Of a stretch of 21,988 bases of DNA, positions 1 through 9,200 are shown one piece after another. Below the pieces are notes generated by a model that was not told the origin of the DNA, searched no databases, and saw only the letters and a list, made by a program, of their open reading frames with translations. The stretch's first letter is position 1. Each line of letters starts with the position of its first letter. Both the position numbers and the translations under genes were made by a program. The stretch comes from a virus, in the IMG/VR virus record IMGVR_UViG_3300042905_002876, positions 1 to 21,988 of that record; one strand, 5' to 3'.

Positions 1-80
1 CTTAACGCTCTCAGTTGCTGCAAGCTTTCCGGCTGATTCCTAAGCCGCTGCTGTGGCTTAACCGATCCGGGATCACTAGC

Positions 81-98
81 GCTGACCATTCCGTCAGC
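81..98 (+). promoter_or_regulatory. Hairpin immediately before the tail tube start codon
   Basis: Bases 81-86 (GCTGAC) and 93-98 (GTCAGC) are perfect inverted copies around a six-base loop. The hairpin ends two bases before the ATG at 101. No Shine-Dalgarno is visible between the preceding stops and this ATG, so the hairpin occupies the place where a ribosome would bind. It could modulate translation or mark an mRNA processing site. The function is inferred from position only. Confidence 0.35.
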
Positions 99-100
99 AC

Positions 101-934
101 ATGGCCAAGCAGTACACCAGGGGATTCGGCTACAAGTTCTACATCCAGATCATCAAACCCACGGCGATTGATTTCGGCACTCTCAACGGTGAGCTGTCCG
201 ATTTCATGGACATCGCCACGTTGCTGAGCAACGACGCCACGGTGATTAAGACCGGCACTGGATCCACGCTCAAGATCGCAACCGGCACCGCAAGAACCCC
301 CACCAAGGCCGCTATCGCCTCCAACGTCGGCACCCTGACCTTTGGCGCCGCCCATGGGATCGCCGCTGGCGCATCGGTGAGCGTCGCCCAAATGCCGGCA
401 CCCTTCACGAAGCTCAACGGCAACTTCACGGTGACAGCTGTCACCGCGTCGGCACCGTTCACGCTGAGCTTCGCCGTCACGGCAACAAACCAGGCCGAGG
501 CCACGGTGAGCAAAGGCAAGCTGGTGAGCTCCTTCCTGGCGCTGGACGGCACCGATGCACCGGTGCGGTTCCTGGGCCTCACCAATGCCGCGCCGAACGA
601 GTCCGAAACCGAGGAATCGGTGCGCGACTACGACGATGAGGCGCAGGGCTTTGATATCAGCATCGCAACGGGCAAGAGCCTGTCGTGGGCGCTTGAGGCC
701 AACCTGGATCACCGCGATGCCGCCTATCACCTGTTCCGCATCGCCAGCAAGGACAGCGTCAGCGAAGGCCTGATGATCAAGTGGGCCCGCGTCGGCCCGC
801 GCGGCTTCGATGAGGCCACCTACGGCTATGGCCGCTTCACCAACTTCCAGGAGAACCCCGCCGTGGGTTCGGTGGTGAAGTTCTCCAGCGGGATCAAGGT
901 CTACGGGCCCTACGAGCTGGACTTCACCAGCTAA
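101..934 (+). CDS. Phage tail tube (major tail) protein
   Basis: This 277-residue protein would polymerise as stacked rings to form the inner tube of a long tail. The N-terminus (MAKQYTRGFGYKFYIQ) and the C-terminal segment ending KVYGPYELDFTS read like tail tube proteins of siphoviruses. Its place two genes before a tape measure fits that role. Residues about 73-141 form an inserted beta-rich module of the type GTLTFGAAHGIAAGASVSV...NGNFTVTAVT, which recurs in many phage virion proteins as a surface-exposed Ig-like insert. The ATG at 101 is the only sensible start; there is no obvious Shine-Dalgarno, and a hairpin precedes it. The stop (932-934) abuts the stop of the opposite-strand gene. 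I see homology-like features, not a diagnostic motif, so assignment rests on sequence style plus context. Confidence 0.72.
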   Translation: MAKQYTRGFGYKFYIQIIKPTAIDFGTLNGELSDFMDIATLLSNDATVIKTGTGSTLKIATGTARTPTKAAIASNVGTLTFGAAHGIAAGASVSVAQMPAPFTKLNGNFTVTAVTASAPFTLSFAVTATNQAEATVSKGKLVSSFLALDGTDAPVRFLGLTNAAPNESETEESVRDYDDEAQGFDISIATGKSLSWALEANLDHRDAAYHLFRIASKDSVSEGLMIKWARVGPRGFDEATYGYGRFTNFQENPAVGSVVKFSSGIKVYGPYELDFTS

Positions 935-1176
935 TCATTGCCGCACAACGTGCGACTCACCGCCTCGGCGTCTTCGGATGCCGGGGCGTTTTGCCTTGGG
1001 AGCTGCTGCCGGGCCATCAGCAAAGCTTGAGCCTGGTTGACTTCCGCCATCTCCAGCACCCGCAGCGCCAGCTGTCGCAGGCTTTCCAGATCGCCGGGAC
1101 CCGCCGCGTTGATCATCGCCTCAACGTGCCGATACCGGAACTGCCAGTGAAGCGGCAGCAGCTGACGGGACCCCAT
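931..1176 (-). CDS. Small helical protein, NblA-like candidate (opposite strand)
   Basis: This 81-residue protein starts at the ATG read from 1176. A longer frame open to 1239 begins with a Trp/Cys-rich stretch that looks non-coding. Residues 8-60 look like a helical hairpin: LPLHWQFRYRHVEAM, a short GPGD turn, then a leucine-rich helix ending ALLMARQQLP. The pattern L-x-L-x-x-Q-F-x-x-R followed by two leucine-spaced helices resembles NblA/Ycf18, the phycobilisome degradation adaptor that some freshwater cyanophages carry. The similarity is by eye, and key residues are not fully conserved. It is the only opposite-strand gene inside the tail module and fills the gap between two tail genes; its stop overlaps the tail tube stop. 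That is a moron-like layout. The plus-strand frame here (991-1185) looks like a shadow. A tail chaperone usually found at this spot is not visible. Confidence 0.5.
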   Translation of the reverse strand: MGSRQLLPLHWQFRYRHVEAMINAAGPGDLESLRQLALRVLEMAEVNQAQALLMARQQLPRQNAPASEDAEAVSRTLCGND

Positions 1177-1217
1177 GAGCGGTGAGCAGTTGAGGCAGGT
1201 TGCCGGAAAGCTCCAGC

Positions 1218-1652
1218 ATGACCACGCCCACCAGTTCACAGGAGATCTACGACCTACTGGCCGCCGATCCGGTGATCAGCGCCGAGCTTGGCACCTACCT
1301 CTCTCCTGGCGGGTCCAGCCTGCCGGCGATCTCGGTGCTCGCGGCCAACGAGAACCTCCCGCCTGGCACCGTGGCCGGCGGCATCGAGATCACCATCACC
1401 CGGATGCCGGGCCTGGCGCCACAGCTCACCCTGGGCGGGGACACGATGCTGAACCCAACCTGGCGGATCTACGTGATCGCCTGGGATGCCCTGGGCGAAC
1501 TGCAGACCGTGGCTCAGCGCGTGATCGCCCTGCTACCCGGCGCCACCGCGATGGGGCTTCAGGCCGACCCACCAGGGGAGGGGCTGGGGGTGCTTGAGCA
1601 GGTGGTGATCAGCTGGACAAATCCCGCTGTCGTGCTGGAGGGGATTGAATGA
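1218..1652 (+). CDS. Tail terminator-like / tail completion protein
   Basis: A 144-residue protein starting MTTPTSSQEIYDLLAADPVI. The ATG at 1218 has a GGAAAG seven bases upstream, so I prefer it to a TTG six codons earlier. An N-terminal helix is followed by alternating strands (GGIEITITRMPG, PTWRIYVIAWD), then a helix (LQTVAQRVIALLPG) and a final strand pair. This is the general plan of the small alpha/beta tail terminator or joining proteins (lambda gpU or HK97 gp10 type) that cap the tail tube. Those usually precede the tail tube gene, whereas this one follows it, so a tail assembly role is also possible. It overlaps the tape measure start by four bases (ATGA), implying translational coupling. 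Confidence 0.5.
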   Translation: MTTPTSSQEIYDLLAADPVISAELGTYLSPGGSSLPAISVLAANENLPPGTVAGGIEITITRMPGLAPQLTLGGDTMLNPTWRIYVIAWDALGELQTVAQRVIALLPGATAMGLQADPPGEGLGVLEQVVISWTNPAVVLEGIE

Positions 1653-4600
1653 GCGACTTCGTTGTAACAGCAGGCGCAGATTTCAGCGAAGTTCTCAAGG
1701 GTTTCCGCAGTCTGCCAGGGGAGGCGCAGCGGGCCGGCGAGGCGATCGGGAGGGGGTTGGGGGCCGGCATCACTGACGCAGAGAAGAACATCGGTGTCCT
1801 GGCAAGCCAGATCCGAGCACTGAAGGCGGTTCAGGCCAAGCTGCCGGTCGATTCCAGCGAGTACAAGAAAGCCCAGCGCGACATCGAGGATCTCGGACGG
1901 CGGATCAACGAACTCAAGCGCCAGAAGGTCACCCTGCAGGCTGATCCCTCCAGCATCGTTGCGCTGAATGCCCGCCTGGGCGATCTCCGCGGCGAGCTGG
2001 AGCGGGTCGCTATCGGCAGCCAGCGATTCAGGGAGCTGCAGGCCGCCGTCCGCGACACGGAACGAGAGCTGCAGAAGGCCGGCGAATCGGCTGATCAGTT
2101 CCGCCTGCTCGATGGCGTGATCCAGGGCATCGCGTTCAGCCTCACCAACAGCGTGATGGGCGCCCTCGGTGCTGCCTTCGCCAAGCTGCAGCAGTTCGTC
2201 GGCGGCTACGCGGCCCTTGACACCGAGATCAGGAAAGCCGCTGCTGCCGGCGGTGAGTCAGGCGGTTACGACAAGCTCGCGCAGGCCATCGACAAGGTCG
2301 GCATCGAGGCGGCCGGCACCCAGCAGGAAGTCGCCCAGCTGACGACAGAGCTAGTCCGCGGCGGCATGACCGTCACCCAGGCCACCCAGGCGCTCGCGGC
2401 GATCGTGCGGGGGGCGGAGGCCACCGGAACCGCCTACTCCCGCATGGCTGAGGTGACGGCGGCATCAATCAAGATCTTCGGGCTTCAGGCCGGCGACGCG
2501 ACCCGGGTTGTGGATGCCCTGGTGCAGGGGGCCAACGCTTCGGCGACCAGCGCCAGCGAGATGGGCATGGCATTCAAGTACGCGGGCCCCGTCGCCAAGA
2601 TCCTCGGGGTCTCGATTGAAGAGCTCGGGGTAGCCGTGGGCCTGTTGGCCAACGCCGGCATCCCCGCGGCAGAGGCTGGCGTGACCCTGCGCAATGGCCT
2701 GTCAAAGCTGGCGTCCGCTGCCCCCCAGGCCGGCAAGGGTATGGGGGATCTCACTGGTCAGGCGGCTGCAGCAGCCAGGACGATGAAGGCGCTGAACCTC
2801 GACATTTACAACGTCGACGGCACGCTCAAGCCGATGCAAGAAACGCTGCTGAAGCTCAAGGCAGCGTTTGGGCAGTTGGATCCGGCGACCAAGATCCGCA
2901 TGGCCGCCAACCTATTCGGCGGGGAGGACGATGGGGCCAAGTGGCTTTCGCTGCTGGGGCTGACGGTTGAAGAGATCAAGACCCTCAGCGCCACCATGGC
3001 GAACACCAAGGGGGCGACCGACACAGCCCGCGATGCCATGCAGGGCTTCGAGATGGTCACCAAGCAGCTGGGCGGCACCCTGGACAGCCTCGGAAACTCA
3101 GTCGGCAAGGTCGGGGCTACAGCCCTGTTGCCGCTGCTGAACCTGGCCAATGCCGCCGTGGGCGCCGTGGCGGGGCTACCGGATCCGATCAAGTACACCG
3201 CCATCTCCCTGGGCCTATTCACCACCGCCACTGTTGCCGCTACGGCAGCATACGCGATATTCAAACGGGCGTTGACATATGACATGATCCAAACAGCCGG
3301 TAGAGAGATACTTGAGATGTCCAGGATATTCACCGGCGTTTTTACTAAGGCAATCGTTGCCGCTAAAATTGAGTGGATTATCTTTAGCAAGGCCGTACAA
3401 ACAGAAGGCATGTTGTCCGCGATCGGTGGGTACGCGGTCGGCTTTGGTAAGCTTGCAGCCTCCATGGCCGTTGTAGTTTTAAGGTTTGCCGTGATCGCGG
3501 GAGCGATAGCGGGCATTCAGTATCTACTCAGTGGCGCCGGTGATGCGACTAACGACTTTGCGGCATCACAGAAAGCACTAGATGAGATTGTCGGGCAGGT
3601 TGAGAAGTCCACCAAGAAGGCAGCCGCAGCCATCAGCGATCAGGGTAAGGCTGCCAGGGATACCGGGCCACTGATCTTGACGTGGATCCGCAACAGCCGC
3701 GAAGAGCTCACCATGCTGCGCACTTCGCAAGAGTTTGAGAAGATGCAGGGCGGATTCACCAAGGTTCAGCAGTCTGCGCTTGCCTTCTATTCGTCGCTGC
3801 GGGGTTCGCGGTTCATCACTGATCAGCAGAAAACCCAGGCCAAGGAATACATCGATCAACTGCAGAAGATCGCCGACATTGCTAAGGCGCAGGCCTCAAC
3901 CCTGCGCGGTCGCGCAGTGGAAGCCGATCGCTCCGGTGATGACAGGCTGGCGAGTCAGCTCAAGATCCTCGCCAAAGCCGCGGACGATGAGGAGCGGGGC
4001 TCCCGCAAGGCCGCAGCAGCCCTGAAGGCGCTCACCGCTGAGACCAGGGCGGCAACCGCGGCGGCAGTTGATCGCCTGGGGCCGATCCGGCAAACGATCC
4101 AGGCGGAGGAGCTGCTGAGCAGCCGCCTTCAGAACCGCATCGCCATCAGTCAATCCCTGGTGGGGCTGGCCAAGGGCCTAAGTGACGTGGAGCAGTCGCG
4201 CTACGGCGTGGTGCGGGCCAGGTTGCAGTTCGAGCTCTCGAAGCTCCAGGAGATCGGCGCAGGGGAAGACATTCTGAAGGCCAAGCGCGATGAGGTTGAT
4301 CGGTTGGATCGTGCTGCGCTATCAGCCCGCTATCAGAACCTGCTGCTCCAGCAGTCCCTAGAGCAGCGGATCCTGGAGATCAACCAGGCCAAGGCCCGAC
4401 TGGAGGGCCAGAAGGCGGTGAACACAGCACAGCTCGATCTACTGAAGGCGGAGGCCGAGCTGGCCAAGGAAACCGATCAGGCCAAGCGGGCCAGCCTGCA
4501 GGATGTGGTCGACAAACAGGCCCAGGCGCTCACCATCGCGCGGGAGCAGGTGGCCCTGACGGCCAGCACCCAGCCGATTGAAGCGGCCATCAGCCAGCTC

Positions 4601-5530
4601 ACGGCCGAAACCGCACGCAACAACCTGCAGGCCGAAGCCGCGGCGAAGGGGTTCAAGATCGCCGCGAATGGCACGCTGGAGGCCATCTCTGGCATGGCCA
4701 GCGGGCTCAGCGGCGTGGCCACCTACGCCAAGCTCACGGCTGATGAGCAGGATCGCTACCGGCGGATCGCCGCCGATGCCGGCCTGGCCATCGGCCAGAA
4801 CAGCCAAGGCACCTTGGCGGTTGGGCGCAGCCAGGCGGAGGTGAACACCGCCGTGGCGGAGATGAACGCCCTCCTCGATCAGTCCAAGGTCGGATTCGAC
4901 GACACAGCGCGGAAGGCCTCGGATGCCGCAAGCCCGGCCGCAGCACTGGCGCAGGCCTTCACCCAGACCGGCGACAAGGCCCCGGCGCTCCTTCAGGGCG
5001 CCCAGGGCTTCGCCGAGTACCTGGCGCAGGCTGGCGGCTACGCGAACGACATCAAGGGGATCAACCTCGAAGGCAAGTTTCAATCGGTCAGCGGCAGCAT
5101 GAGCAGCGCCGCCAGCTCTGCCCGGGACTTCTATGGCTACCTGCAGCAAGCAGCGAACCTCCCTGGTTCCCGATGGACTGGGGGCCCCGTGGAGGCCGGC
5201 GAAACCTATCGCGTCAACGAGCTCGGTCAGGAGATGCTGCTTGCAGCCGGGCGGTTGATGCCCATCGACGCCCCGGCCAACAGCCTCTGGCGGGCACCCT
5301 CCAGTGGAACTGTGATCCCGGCCGGGATCAGCGCACGGATCCAAGCCACAGGCGCCACGATCGCCACAGGTGCCGCGGCGCCGGCCGGCGTTGCTGAGCT
5401 GGCCCTCGAGGTTGGAAAGCTTCGGCAGGAAGTCGGCGCCCTGGCCCGGCGGGACTGGAGCATCCACGTGCAGCAACGGACAGGCCCCACCGCAAGCCAG
5501 GTGATGCAGCAGATTCAACGGCTGAGGTGA
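1649..5530 (+). CDS. Tail tape measure protein (TP901 type)
   Basis: At 1293 residues this is the longest gene in the window. It sets tail length and probably leaves the tail during DNA entry. Residues about 50-147 are heptad-like coiled coil. Residues about 189-360 match the TP901 tape-measure core, with ASATSASEMGMAFKYAGPVA and GVAVGLLANAGIPAAEAGVT. Hydrophobic segments at about 489-539 and 602-629 could cross the inner membrane. Residues about 814-984 form a long charged coiled coil. Near the C-terminus, about 1174-1221, is the pattern GGPVEAGETYRVNELGQEM common at tape-measure ends. The start overlaps the previous stop (ATGA). DNA between about 3240 and 3560, encoding the hydrophobic part, is visibly richer in A/T than its flanks, suggesting that this segment was exchanged. 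No lytic domain was recognised. Confidence 0.93.
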   Translation: MSDFVVTAGADFSEVLKGFRSLPGEAQRAGEAIGRGLGAGITDAEKNIGVLASQIRALKAVQAKLPVDSSEYKKAQRDIEDLGRRINELKRQKVTLQADPSSIVALNARLGDLRGELERVAIGSQRFRELQAAVRDTERELQKAGESADQFRLLDGVIQGIAFSLTNSVMGALGAAFAKLQQFVGGYAALDTEIRKAAAAGGESGGYDKLAQAIDKVGIEAAGTQQEVAQLTTELVRGGMTVTQATQALAAIVRGAEATGTAYSRMAEVTAASIKIFGLQAGDATRVVDALVQGANASATSASEMGMAFKYAGPVAKILGVSIEELGVAVGLLANAGIPAAEAGVTLRNGLSKLASAAPQAGKGMGDLTGQAAAAARTMKALNLDIYNVDGTLKPMQETLLKLKAAFGQLDPATKIRMAANLFGGEDDGAKWLSLLGLTVEEIKTLSATMANTKGATDTARDAMQGFEMVTKQLGGTLDSLGNSVGKVGATALLPLLNLANAAVGAVAGLPDPIKYTAISLGLFTTATVAATAAYAIFKRALTYDMIQTAGREILEMSRIFTGVFTKAIVAAKIEWIIFSKAVQTEGMLSAIGGYAVGFGKLAASMAVVVLRFAVIAGAIAGIQYLLSGAGDATNDFAASQKALDEIVGQVEKSTKKAAAAISDQGKAARDTGPLILTWIRNSREELTMLRTSQEFEKMQGGFTKVQQSALAFYSSLRGSRFITDQQKTQAKEYIDQLQKIADIAKAQASTLRGRAVEADRSGDDRLASQLKILAKAADDEERGSRKAAAALKALTAETRAATAAAVDRLGPIRQTIQAEELLSSRLQNRIAISQSLVGLAKGLSDVEQSRYGVVRARLQFELSKLQEIGAGEDILKAKRDEVDRLDRAALSARYQNLLLQQSLEQRILEINQAKARLEGQKAVNTAQLDLLKAEAELAKETDQAKRASLQDVVDKQAQALTIAREQVALTASTQPIEAAISQLTAETARNNLQAEAAAKGFKIAANGTLEAISGMASGLSGVATYAKLTADEQDRYRRIAADAGLAIGQNSQGTLAVGRSQAEVNTAVAEMNALLDQSKVGFDDTARKASDAASPAAALAQAFTQTGDKAPALLQGAQGFAEYLAQAGGYANDIKGINLEGKFQSVSGSMSSAASSARDFYGYLQQAANLPGSRWTGGPVEAGETYRVNELGQEMLLAAGRLMPIDAPANSLWRAPSSGTVIPAGISARIQATGATIATGAAAPAGVAELALEVGKLRQEVGALARRDWSIHVQQRTGPTASQVMQQIQRLR

Positions 5531-5534
5531 TCCC

Positions 5535-6278
5535 ATGGCGATCACGGTTGGCGGGCTGACGATCCGAGCGCTTCAGGAGTTCCCCTACGGCCATGCGGGC
5601 GACAGCCTCAATGGGCGAACGGCGCGGCGCTGGCCCGTGAAAGCAATCATGCGGCCATCGGAGTGGCTGGCGCTAGAGAACATCTATCTCACCTGGCGGG
5701 CGGCTCGGATCGCCGAACCCGACACGATGGTGTCGCTGTCGGTCGGCACCACGGTCACCACCAGCGGCAAAGCCTACGGGCTCACCTGGTCCAATGTGCC
5801 GGCGTGGTTCACCTCCCCACCAGCGGCAGCAGCTGCAGGGGGCATGCTGTCGGTTTCGTTCGAGCTGATCGACGCGGCGCAGCAACTGGCGGTGCTGACC
5901 CGCAGCGATGAGATTTCGCAGCAGCTGCAGGACAACGAATCCACCTATGGCACCTACTCGATTACTGGGCTGACCCTGAATCTCACCGCAGCGGTGGAGG
6001 CCTACCAGGACGGGCCTCGGATGGAGCTGGCGGCCACAGGCACCCATGTGATTCGGGGCCCCCTGATGGCGACCCGACTGCGCAAGGTGCAGGGCTGGAC
6101 CCATGCGGCCAACGCCGGAGCCACCATCCGGACCTGGTATGAGCAGCAGATCGCAGCCACGCCAGCAGTTGGCTCCTGGTGGCCGGTGTCGCCTCCAACG
6201 ACCGAGCAGACACCGGTGATCGTGGCCGGCGCCCGTGTCACACGCCATCTGATCACGCTGGAGCTAGGGCAGGTCTGA
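5535..6278 (+). CDS. Distal tail-like / minor tail protein
   Basis: A 247-residue protein starting MAITVGGLTIRALQEFPYG, four bases after the tape measure stop and overlapping the next gene by one base (TGATG). Position between tape measure and hub/fibre protein is where siphoviruses encode the distal tail protein, which forms the ring at the tail tip. The sequence is beta-rich with an internal stretch GKAYGLTWSNVPAWF and ends TRHLITLELGQV. No diagnostic motif is visible, so the call rests on synteny. A baseplate or minor tail role is equally possible. Confidence 0.5.
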   Translation: MAITVGGLTIRALQEFPYGHAGDSLNGRTARRWPVKAIMRPSEWLALENIYLTWRAARIAEPDTMVSLSVGTTVTTSGKAYGLTWSNVPAWFTSPPAAAAAGGMLSVSFELIDAAQQLAVLTRSDEISQQLQDNESTYGTYSITGLTLNLTAAVEAYQDGPRMELAATGTHVIRGPLMATRLRKVQGWTHAANAGATIRTWYEQQIAATPAVGSWWPVSPPTTEQTPVIVAGARVTRHLITLELGQV

Positions 6279-9200
6279 TGGCGGTTGATCTGCGCCGGAT
6301 CGTCGCCTGCAACCTCGGCCCGATCGTGTCGGGTGACCTGGGCTGCAACCACATCAGCGACCGCTCGGGCCTGGTGATGTGGTCCGGCAGGCTTCAATTC
6401 GACGGGATCGTGAACCCGGCGCGGGGCGCCCTGGTCGAGCTGCTGGTGGCCAGCCCCCAGCGAGGCACGGTGACGCGGTTCCCGATCCCGTTGCGGGTGA
6501 TTCGCGCGGTGACGTTCGTCAAGGAGCGGCGGTCAGAGGTTGAGGTCGGCTGCAAGCTGACGTTGATGAAGGAACGCAAGGACCAGGCGCAGTATTTCGC
6601 CAACTATTACACGCCGTCGTGGTACACCGAAACGCGAAACGCCGGATTCTCGGAAGAGGCGATTAACAGGATCGCACCACGGCCGATTTATACACATCAG
6701 ATGCTGCTTCACTGCCTCGGCAAGCTTGGGCTGACACTGGCCGGAACCAGCGAGCAGCTGTCGTTCAGCGTTCTCAGGAACAGCATTGATCTGTCACAGG
6801 GCTACATCCAGGTGATGGGTGATCTGATCCGGTCGGAATGCTGCTATGGCCGAATCCTGCCAGATGAAAGCTTCCAGATCGTCAGGATGAACCTGGCCAA
6901 GGGCGGCAAGGGGCCAATCCTGCGTGATTACAACCTGATCAGCATTGATCCGATCACCACAGGGGCGGAGCCGGCAGATTATTACACTGTGCGATATTCG
7001 GCTATTCAGATCAAGTTCAACCCGGAGGACCCCGCATCTCCTGGCGGTGGTGGCGGTGGTGGCGGTGGTGGCAGCCCAGCGGACCCCAATGACCCAATAT
7101 CACCGGGGTCCGACTGGACCGAAAGCGAAACAATCTCACCGCCAAACAAGATTGAGATCAGCTATGCGCCCGTGGTTAACAATACCAAAGTTGAGCGCAG
7201 GGTAACACTGACAAGTACGACGCGAGCAAGTAGTAGAAGCGAATATGAATCTATCCTCTACGAAGATGCCGGCGGCAAGCAGCAACAGCGAGATGTGCTG
7301 TTGAAAAAGACAGATACAACCTGGGCGACCATTGCATCTGTGAACCAGGCCTATGTGGCGTGGTGCCTTGAAAATGGTCGCGGGTTGCCAAGTGGCGGAG
7401 CGAAGTCGGAAAATATCACTTACTACAAATACTACGTTGGCACCGACGGGCCAGTGCTGTTTGAGGAAACGACAGAGCAGTACATCAGCGAAGCCCAGTT
7501 CGCTGGCGGGTTGCAGTTGTATAGCTACGCCGGCTATCAACCGTCCGGGGAAAAACAGATTCTTTCAGAACGCACCATTAGAACTACGCTAGCGTTTAAG
7601 ACAGCGCAGGGGCGCGACTATACCCAGGTCAAAACAAGCCGATGGATGGCACGCGGTGTTAACGCAGAAGGCAAGCAAGACATCGCCGGTTTCATCGGTA
7701 AAGCCAAAGAGTTGATTGATGTTGATCCGACAATCGTGGCCAGGGTTGCTGCGGGTGCGGTTGCTTTGGTATTTGAAGGCACGGAGGTTCAAAATGAAAC
7801 CGGTAGGCTTGCGCTACCAAGTAAGCCAACCGATCAGGAGCTAGCAGCAGATAGAGCTCAGAATGAGGAATCTCCGCCAGAAGCGCTTACATCGCCAAGT
7901 CCACAGGTTATCGACTCAGCCAGCAAAAATAAGTCAGGAGCAGAATACACCACAACATCAGAGCGCACGTTTATCGCCCGTGCTGTTTTTGATGAGCAGC
8001 AGTACACCAACTCAGACACTACAAAGGTCGCTGTCTACAGCATGCCGTACTCTCCAGATGATATGTATATCGTCAATGCGCAAGGGAAGGTGAATGGATT
8101 CAGGGCGGGATCCAATGGCGCCGCTCAGCGGTTTGGTGCACTTGAAAATGCCCTTGATATTGGCCACGCCTATGGGTGCAATATCGTCACAGGGTTCGAT
8201 GAAATGCCGTCGTTACCGATGGCGCCCGTCTATGTCCGTCAGGCCGGCATCGAGGCGGCATTCTTGACCGATTCGATCAGCTATGCCTTTGATGGTGATG
8301 GCATGGTGGTGTCGGCCGATCTGATGCTGCTTGGGGTCACCGGCTACTACGGGGCCAACCCGCCAGCAGTGAGCTGGGTGCGGCTGCCAGTGCCCCCCGC
8401 AGGCCTGAACCAGCTCGACGACGGCACCACGGAAGCCAACTACGCCAAGGCCAACACGATCAGCATCCCGGCCGGGTTTGACCCCACCGCTCCGGGGCCG
8501 ACTTTTGCAGCGCTGCCCGCCAACGGGGTCGACGTGTTCTCCTCCTGGCGGGATCAGCCCCATATCGTCGGGCCAACGCTGGAGGTAGTAACCAGCGAGA
8601 CGGCCATCAGTGTTACCGGCGACACGGTGGAATACCCCTATGAGCTGTTCTTGGAACCAGTGATCAGCGAAACCGGTATCAGCGTCACCGGTGATTCAGT
8701 GGTGAGCCCTGCGTTCTATTCGGTTGAGATTCCGACGGCCGTGGTTGAGGTTGTGGCATTGGCGCCAGCAACTGAAATCAACGTGATCGCAAGTATCCCG
8801 GCCGCGATGGTCAACATCGACGCACTGGTGCCAGTGATTGAAGTACCGGCCCTGATTGACGTGCCGTCGGCAACGGTGAATATCTACGCCATGGCGCCAG
8901 CCGTTGAGGTGCCGGTTGTGATTGATGTGCCGGTTGCCGTGGTTGACGTTGTGGCGCCAACGCCAGCCGTTGAGATACCGATTGCTCCGGTGTTGCTATT
9001 GCGCATGGACGGGTCGAATGGATCGACAACGTTTACGGATGACAGTCCAAATAATTTCACTATCACAAGGACGGCTAATAGCGGCGACTATCCTCTGATC
9101 TCAACCGCTCAAAGCAAGTACGGCGGAGCTTCTGCTTATTTTAATCAAGGATCGGGCGCCGCGTATCTGCAAACACCATCTTCAACACTGCTTGACCCAA

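Noticed and set aside
11-730. Minus-strand frame of 239 codons opposite the tail tube gene
   Set aside because: It lies opposite a convincing structural gene, and its Arg/Gly/Cys-rich product looks like a mirror of a GC-rich coding strand.
991-1185. Plus-strand 64-codon frame between tail genes, considered as a tail assembly chaperone
   Set aside because: The product is His/Gln/Arg-rich without helix pattern, while the opposite strand gives a well-formed helical protein. No slippery frameshift site of the lambda G/GT kind was seen.
4439-5545. Long minus-strand open frame (368 codons) opposite the tape measure
   Set aside because: It is a shadow: the opposite strand has a clear tape measure with conserved motifs, and the minus product is low-complexity Gly/Arg/Leu/His without domain features.
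7353-7592. Second-frame ORF inside the hub/fibre gene
   Set aside because: There is no start context, the composition is mixed, and it is fully contained in a better frame.
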